From contig NZ_JACZCQ010000002.1 of the NCBI RefSeq assembly GCF_014904705.1, positions 186,001 through 250,000 of the forward strand: 64,000 bases of DNA. The letters are read 5' to 3'. Positions 60,898 to 64,000 of the stretch are shown one piece after another; positions within the stretch are counted from its first letter, which is position 1; every line of letters begins with the position of its first letter. The notes beneath the pieces are model-generated. The model was given only the letters and a program-made list of their open reading frames with translations. It was not told where the DNA came from and made no database searches. A program made the translations under genes and the position numbers. The stretch comes from Nisaea sediminum (GTDB lineage Bacteria; Pseudomonadota; Alphaproteobacteria; Thalassobaculales; Thalassobaculaceae).

Positions 60898-61620
60898 ATG
60901 CCCGAACTGAGCGATAGCGCGCGCAAGAAGCTGGCAACCGTCAGCTCTGCAACCCTGACGACCCTGCTGATGAAGCGCGGGCTCCGGAACCAGTGCATGC
61001 AGGGTGTGAGCCGCCTGACGACGCATGACCGCAACATGGTCGGCGAGGCCTTCACCCTGCGCAATATCCCCGCGCGCGAGGATATCGACGTGATCGCCGC
61101 CTATGACGATTACGACCATCCGCAGCGCAAGGCGATCGAGACCGTCCCGCCGGGCAAGATCCTCGTGATCGACGCACGTCAGGATCCGACCGCCGCGACC
61201 GCCGGGAACATCCTGATGACCCGTCTCGAGGTGCGCGGTGTGGCCGGGTTCGTCTCCGACGGCGGCGTCCGCGATTCCAGCGAGATCGCCGAGTACGACA
61301 TTCCCTGCTACGTCTCCGGCCCCTCCGCCCCGACCAGCCTGATCAAGCATCACGCCGTCGCGGAGCTGAACACGCCGATCGGCTGCGGCGGCGTCGCGGT
61401 CTATCCGGACGACGTGCTCGTCGGCGATGACGAAGGCGTCGTGGTGATTCCGGCGCACCTTGCCGAGGAACTCGCCGACCTGGCCTTCGAGCAAGAGAAG
61501 ATGGAAGCCTTCATCTCCCAGGAGGTCCGCAGCGGCCGTCCGCTGCGCGGCACCTACCCGCCGGACGCGGACACCAAGGCCCGCTATGAGGAGTGGCGCA
61601 AGAAGCAGGAAAACTCGTGA
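60898..61620 (+). CDS. RraA-family protein
   Basis: This is a 240-residue RraA-fold protein. Family landmarks are VSSATLTTLLMKRGLRNQ near the start and VRGVAGFVSDGGVRDSSEI in the middle (the GG-x2-RD metal and ligand loop), then IGCGGVAVYPDDVLVGDDEGVVVIPA near the end. RraA-like proteins are either RNase E regulators or 4-hydroxy-4-methyl-2-oxoglutarate/oxaloacetate-type lyases; the conserved R and D favour the lyase-type site. The stop overlaps the next gene's GTG. Confidence 0.85.
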   Translation: MPELSDSARKKLATVSSATLTTLLMKRGLRNQCMQGVSRLTTHDRNMVGEAFTLRNIPAREDIDVIAAYDDYDHPQRKAIETVPPGKILVIDARQDPTAATAGNILMTRLEVRGVAGFVSDGGVRDSSEIAEYDIPCYVSGPSAPTSLIKHHAVAELNTPIGCGGVAVYPDDVLVGDDEGVVVIPAHLAEELADLAFEQEKMEAFISQEVRSGRPLRGTYPPDADTKARYEEWRKKQENS

Positions 61621-62252
61621 GCGGCGACGGCCGCGACATTGACGCCGCGATCGCCGTGTATGATCAGCATGCACGGCGGCTCGCGGAGCAATGGTCGGCC
61701 TATGCCAATGAGTTCGAGGAGTTTCTCGATTTTCACCGGCCGTTTCTGCCGGCAAAAGGTGGCACCGCCCTCGATATCGGGGCCGGTTACGGCACGCACG
61801 CGAACGGTCTCGAAGGATTTGGTCTCGACGTGGTCGCGGCAGAGCCGTCCGAGGGCATGCGGGCCGAGGGGCTGAGGCGCTTTCCGGACAGCGAGATACT
61901 CTGGCTGGACGACCGGCTGCCGTGGCTGGACAAGGTCGCTGCGCTCGGCCGCCGTTTCGATTTCATGCTGATGAACTCGGTCTGGATGCATCTGCCGCCG
62001 GAGTTCCGCGAGGATGGCATGGCAATGCTGGCGAGCCTGCTCGCACCTGGCGGCCATTTCTCCGTCCTGCTACGGCACGGGCCGGCGCCGGAAGACCGTC
62101 CGATGCATGAATCCGAGGCGGCTCCCTTCCTTTCTCTTGCCGAGCGGCATGGCTTCGTCTGCCTCGAACGGGTCGCCAGACCCGACGAGATGAACCGCCC
62201 CGGCGTTTCTTTCACCCGGCTCATCCTGAGCAATACCGGACAAACCCGATGA
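61617..62252 (+). CDS. Class I SAM-dependent methyltransferase
   Basis: This is a 211-residue methyltransferase with motif I LDIGAGYGTHANGL (near residue 52), an acidic AEPSEGMR turn and the LLAPGGHFSVLLRHG motif. Start GTG 61617 overlaps the rraA-family stop codon (GTGA); the frame is open eight codons further upstream. Its stop overlaps the enoyl-CoA hydratase start. The substrate is unknown. Confidence 0.85.
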   Translation: MSGDGRDIDAAIAVYDQHARRLAEQWSAYANEFEEFLDFHRPFLPAKGGTALDIGAGYGTHANGLEGFGLDVVAAEPSEGMRAEGLRRFPDSEILWLDDRLPWLDKVAALGRRFDFMLMNSVWMHLPPEFREDGMAMLASLLAPGGHFSVLLRHGPAPEDRPMHESEAAPFLSLAERHGFVCLERVARPDEMNRPGVSFTRLILSNTGQTR

Positions 62253-63040
62253 CCTACGAAACCCTGCTCTTCTCGGTCGACAATTCGATCGCGCGCATCA
62301 CCCTCAACCGGCCGGAGCGCATCAACGCGATCACGGCGGTCATGCACGAGGAACTGCGCAACGTCATATCCAAGCTGGAGAAGCCCGGCAGCGCGCGCTG
62401 CGTGATCATGACCGGCGCGGGGCGCGGTTTCTGCTCCGGGCAGGACCTGGCCGACCGCAAAGCTGTCGATCCGAGCGAACGGCGCGATCTCAGTCAGTCG
62501 ATCCAGCAGAACTACAATCCGCTGGTGAAACGCATGGCGGCGCTGCCGATCCCGATCGTCACCGCCGTGAACGGTGTCGCTGCCGGTGCGGGCGCTAGCC
62601 TCGCGCTCGCCGCCGACATCGTGCTCGCGGGCCACAACACCAAGTTCGTGCAGGCCTTCGTCAATATCGGCCTCGTCCCGGATGCCGGCGGCACCTATGT
62701 CCTGCCGCGCCGAGTCGGGCTCGCCAAGGCGCTCGGGATGGCCCTCACCGGCGCGCCGATCACCGGCAGGCAGGCCGCCGACTGGGGCCTGATCTGGAAT
62801 TCCGTCGAGGATGACAGCCTCGCGGCCGAAGCCGAGGCGCTGGCGAAGACGCTCGCTGCCAAACCTCCTATCGCGCTCGCCTCGATCAAGAAGATCATGC
62901 GCGCGTCATTGGAAAACAGCTTTGCGGAGCAGCTCGATCTCGAAGCCGAGTTCCAGCGCCACTGCGGCTACACCGACGACTACCAGGAAGGCATCGCCTC
63001 CTTCCTCGAGAAGCGCGCCCCGGACTTCAAAGGCAAGTAG
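62249..63040 (+). CDS. Enoyl-CoA hydratase/isomerase family protein (PaaG-like)
   Basis: This is a 263-residue crotonase-fold enzyme. It has the first oxyanion-hole region RGFCSGQDLADRKAV and the second GVAAGAGASLALAADIVLA. FCSGQDL with an aspartate in that loop is typical of PaaG-type 1,2-epoxyphenylacetyl-CoA isomerases and similar enzymes, and less of classical hydratase, which has two glutamates. No other paa gene is nearby. It is coupled to the methyltransferase upstream. Confidence 0.88.
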   Translation: MTYETLLFSVDNSIARITLNRPERINAITAVMHEELRNVISKLEKPGSARCVIMTGAGRGFCSGQDLADRKAVDPSERRDLSQSIQQNYNPLVKRMAALPIPIVTAVNGVAAGAGASLALAADIVLAGHNTKFVQAFVNIGLVPDAGGTYVLPRRVGLAKALGMALTGAPITGRQAADWGLIWNSVEDDSLAAEAEALAKTLAAKPPIALASIKKIMRASLENSFAEQLDLEAEFQRHCGYTDDYQEGIASFLEKRAPDFKGK

Positions 63041-63050
63041 GAGCGGAACG

Positions 63051-63398
63051 ATGAGTGTCGTGATTTATCACAATCCCCGCTGTTCGAAGTCGCGTCAGAC
63101 GCTGGAGCTGCTGCGCTCGAGAGGGATCGAGCCGGAGATTCGGGAGTACCTGAAAAATCCGCCGAGCATTGCCGAGCTGAAGCAACTACTGACGCAACTC
63201 GGACTCGAGCCCCGCGCATTGATGCGGACGAAAGAGGCCGCCTACAAGGAGTTCGATTTAGGCAACAAAGACTCGGACCCTGACGCTTTGGTCCGGGCCA
63301 TGCACGAGAACCCGGTCCTCATCGAGCGGCCGATCGTCGTTTCCGGAAGCAAAGCAGCGCTCGGCCGGCCGCCGGAGGCGGTGCTGGAGATCCTTTAG
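63051..63398 (+). CDS. arsC: Arsenate reductase-like protein (ArsC, glutaredoxin type)
   Basis: This is a 115-residue ArsC/Spx-fold protein. The catalytic cysteine C11 lies in NPRCSKSR. The late region has RPIVVSGSKAALGRPPEAVL, with the arginine contacts of the family. It should reduce arsenate with glutathione and glutaredoxin. It follows the enoyl-CoA hydratase after 10 bases on the same strand, though no ars regulator or pump is close. Start ATG 63051 with GGAGCGG upstream. Confidence 0.9.
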   Translation: MSVVIYHNPRCSKSRQTLELLRSRGIEPEIREYLKNPPSIAELKQLLTQLGLEPRALMRTKEAAYKEFDLGNKDSDPDALVRAMHENPVLIERPIVVSGSKAALGRPPEAVLEIL

Positions 63399-63399
63399 C

Positions 63400-64000
63400 T
63401 CAGGAACGCGCAACCCAGGCCGGGTTGCGCTCTTCCGCGGTCAGTTCCCTCAGATGCGCCACCATGCAGGGCCGGGTGCCGCCGCAGGGCGGCTCGTCAT
63501 GGACATGCACGCAGGGCGAACAGGGCAGCTCGCTGTAGTGAACCGCTTCGTCCGTTCCCGGAAGGTCCTGCAGCAGCGTGTGTGGAGCGGTCGGCCCCCA
63601 GAAAGAGGTCGTCGGCACGCCGATCTGCCGCGCAATGTGGAGCAGGCCCGTATCGATGCTCCAGAAGCGGTCCATCTTCGCGATCTCGGCGGCCGTTTCT
63701 TTCAGCGGCCAGCGGCCGCAGGCATTCTCGACCGTCACACCCGGCAGGGCCGTGCGGATCGAGGCCGCCATCTCCTCCCCCGCCTCCCGGTCCCCCGGTC
63801 CACCGAACAGGGTGATTGAGATATCGCGGCCTTTCATCTCCCGCGCCAGCAAGTCTCCCCATTCGCTGGCGCTGAACATGCGCTCAAGTGCGAGATCGGA
63901 ACAGAAACAGGCAAGCCCGATCCTCTCGGGCCCGTCGCTCTTCGGGTTTCGAAGTGCAATGGCGTTGGCTGCGAGGAACGCCGACCGACACTTGTCTGCA
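63400..64000 (-). CDS. Glycosyltransferase family 9 (heptosyltransferase-like), 5' partial
   Basis: The frame is open to the right edge, so the N-terminus lies beyond the window. About 200 C-terminal residues are visible. They include ERIGLACFCSDL, then TLFGGPGDREAGEEMAASI and a donor-site motif WSIDTGLLHIARQIGVPTTSFWGPT (D, T, H as in heptosyltransferases), with PCSPCVHVHD cysteines near the end. It should add a heptose or related sugar to LPS or a glycan. It converges on arsC with a one-base gap. Confidence 0.85.
   Translation of the reverse strand, partial: ADKCRSAFLAANAIALRNPKSDGPERIGLACFCSDLALERMFSASEWGDLLAREMKGRDISITLFGGPGDREAGEEMAASIRTALPGVTVENACGRWPLKETAAEIAKMDRFWSIDTGLLHIARQIGVPTTSFWGPTAPHTLLQDLPGTDEAVHYSELPCSPCVHVHDEPPCGGTRPCMVAHLRELTAEERNPAWVARS

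Overview
The window is about 64 kb of GC-rich, densely coding bacterial DNA. Gene families point to a marine or soil alphaproteobacterium of the Rhodospirillales type: an NDUFS4-like ETC complex I accessory protein, a CC0125/CC1285-family lipoprotein, a GPERR-type response regulator, form II CoxSLM and a complete C-P lyase operon. This placement is an inference from gene content; there is no rRNA here. No insertion sequence, integrase, phage gene or CRISPR array is visible, and no gap between genes exceeds about 300 bases.

Layout. 0-7.9 kb: the 3' part of an acyl-CoA synthetase gene, tRNA-Arg(TCT), a complex I NDUFS4-like protein, a lipoprotein, tRNA-Pro(TGG), a glycosyltransferase-like protein, a DUF192 protein, a sugar O-methyltransferase, and a coupled flavin monooxygenase/histone-deacetylase-like pair. 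7.98-9.9 kb: a TPP riboswitch in front of a thiamine-precursor ABC permease and its binding protein; the ATPase is absent. 9.9-11.8 kb: a class IV aminotransferase and a PEP mutase/isocitrate lyase-family enzyme. 12-19.5 kb: a tightly coupled ten-gene Mrp/Mbh-like cation/proton antiporter operon with three NuoL/M/N-like subunits and no full-length MrpA. 19.6-24.2 kb: CoxG and a form II CoxS-CoxL-CoxM molybdenum hydroxylase. 24.3-30.1 kb: a LysE exporter, a degenerate receiver protein, a BKACE/AroE-like pair, and an EF-hand / ECF sigma / anti-sigma / metal-sensor cluster. 30.1-32.7 kb: a small 48-codon gene, an acetolactate-synthase-like enzyme and an overlapping cupin-like gene. 32.8-40.7 kb: phnF divergent from phnGHIJKLM plus the hexapeptide acetyltransferase, with phnN convergent. 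40.9-47.5 kb: an MBL hydrolase, divergent pxpCB and pxpA (5-oxoprolinase), and M20 and M81 peptidases. 47.5-53.8 kb: a Rieske oxygenase, a periplasmic Cache protein with a chemoreceptor, and a ThiH/HydG-like radical SAM enzyme with a permuted papain-like partner. 53.6-64 kb: membrane proteins, an FAD monooxygenase, rhodanese, TypA/BipA, TfoX, a cNMP-binding protein, an aldo/keto reductase, an RraA-methyltransferase-enoyl-CoA hydratase-ArsC run, and a partial GT9 glycosyltransferase.

How the parts work together. The phn block should turn alkylphosphonates into phosphoribosyl phosphate, but no phosphonate transporter lies in the window. pxpABC with M20/M81 suggests 5-oxoproline and peptide turnover. 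The Mrp/Mbh module should exchange Na+ or K+ for H+ in the membrane. Its E-F-G-DUF4040-B-C-D order is that of the archaeal Mbh/Mbs antiporter module, here without a hydrogenase, and it is followed directly by CoxG. The most novel candidates are this stand-alone three-pump module, the ThiH/HydG-like radical SAM enzyme with its thiol-hydrolase-like neighbour, and the AroE-like dehydrogenase that has lost the shikimate-binding serines and sits next to a BKACE enzyme.
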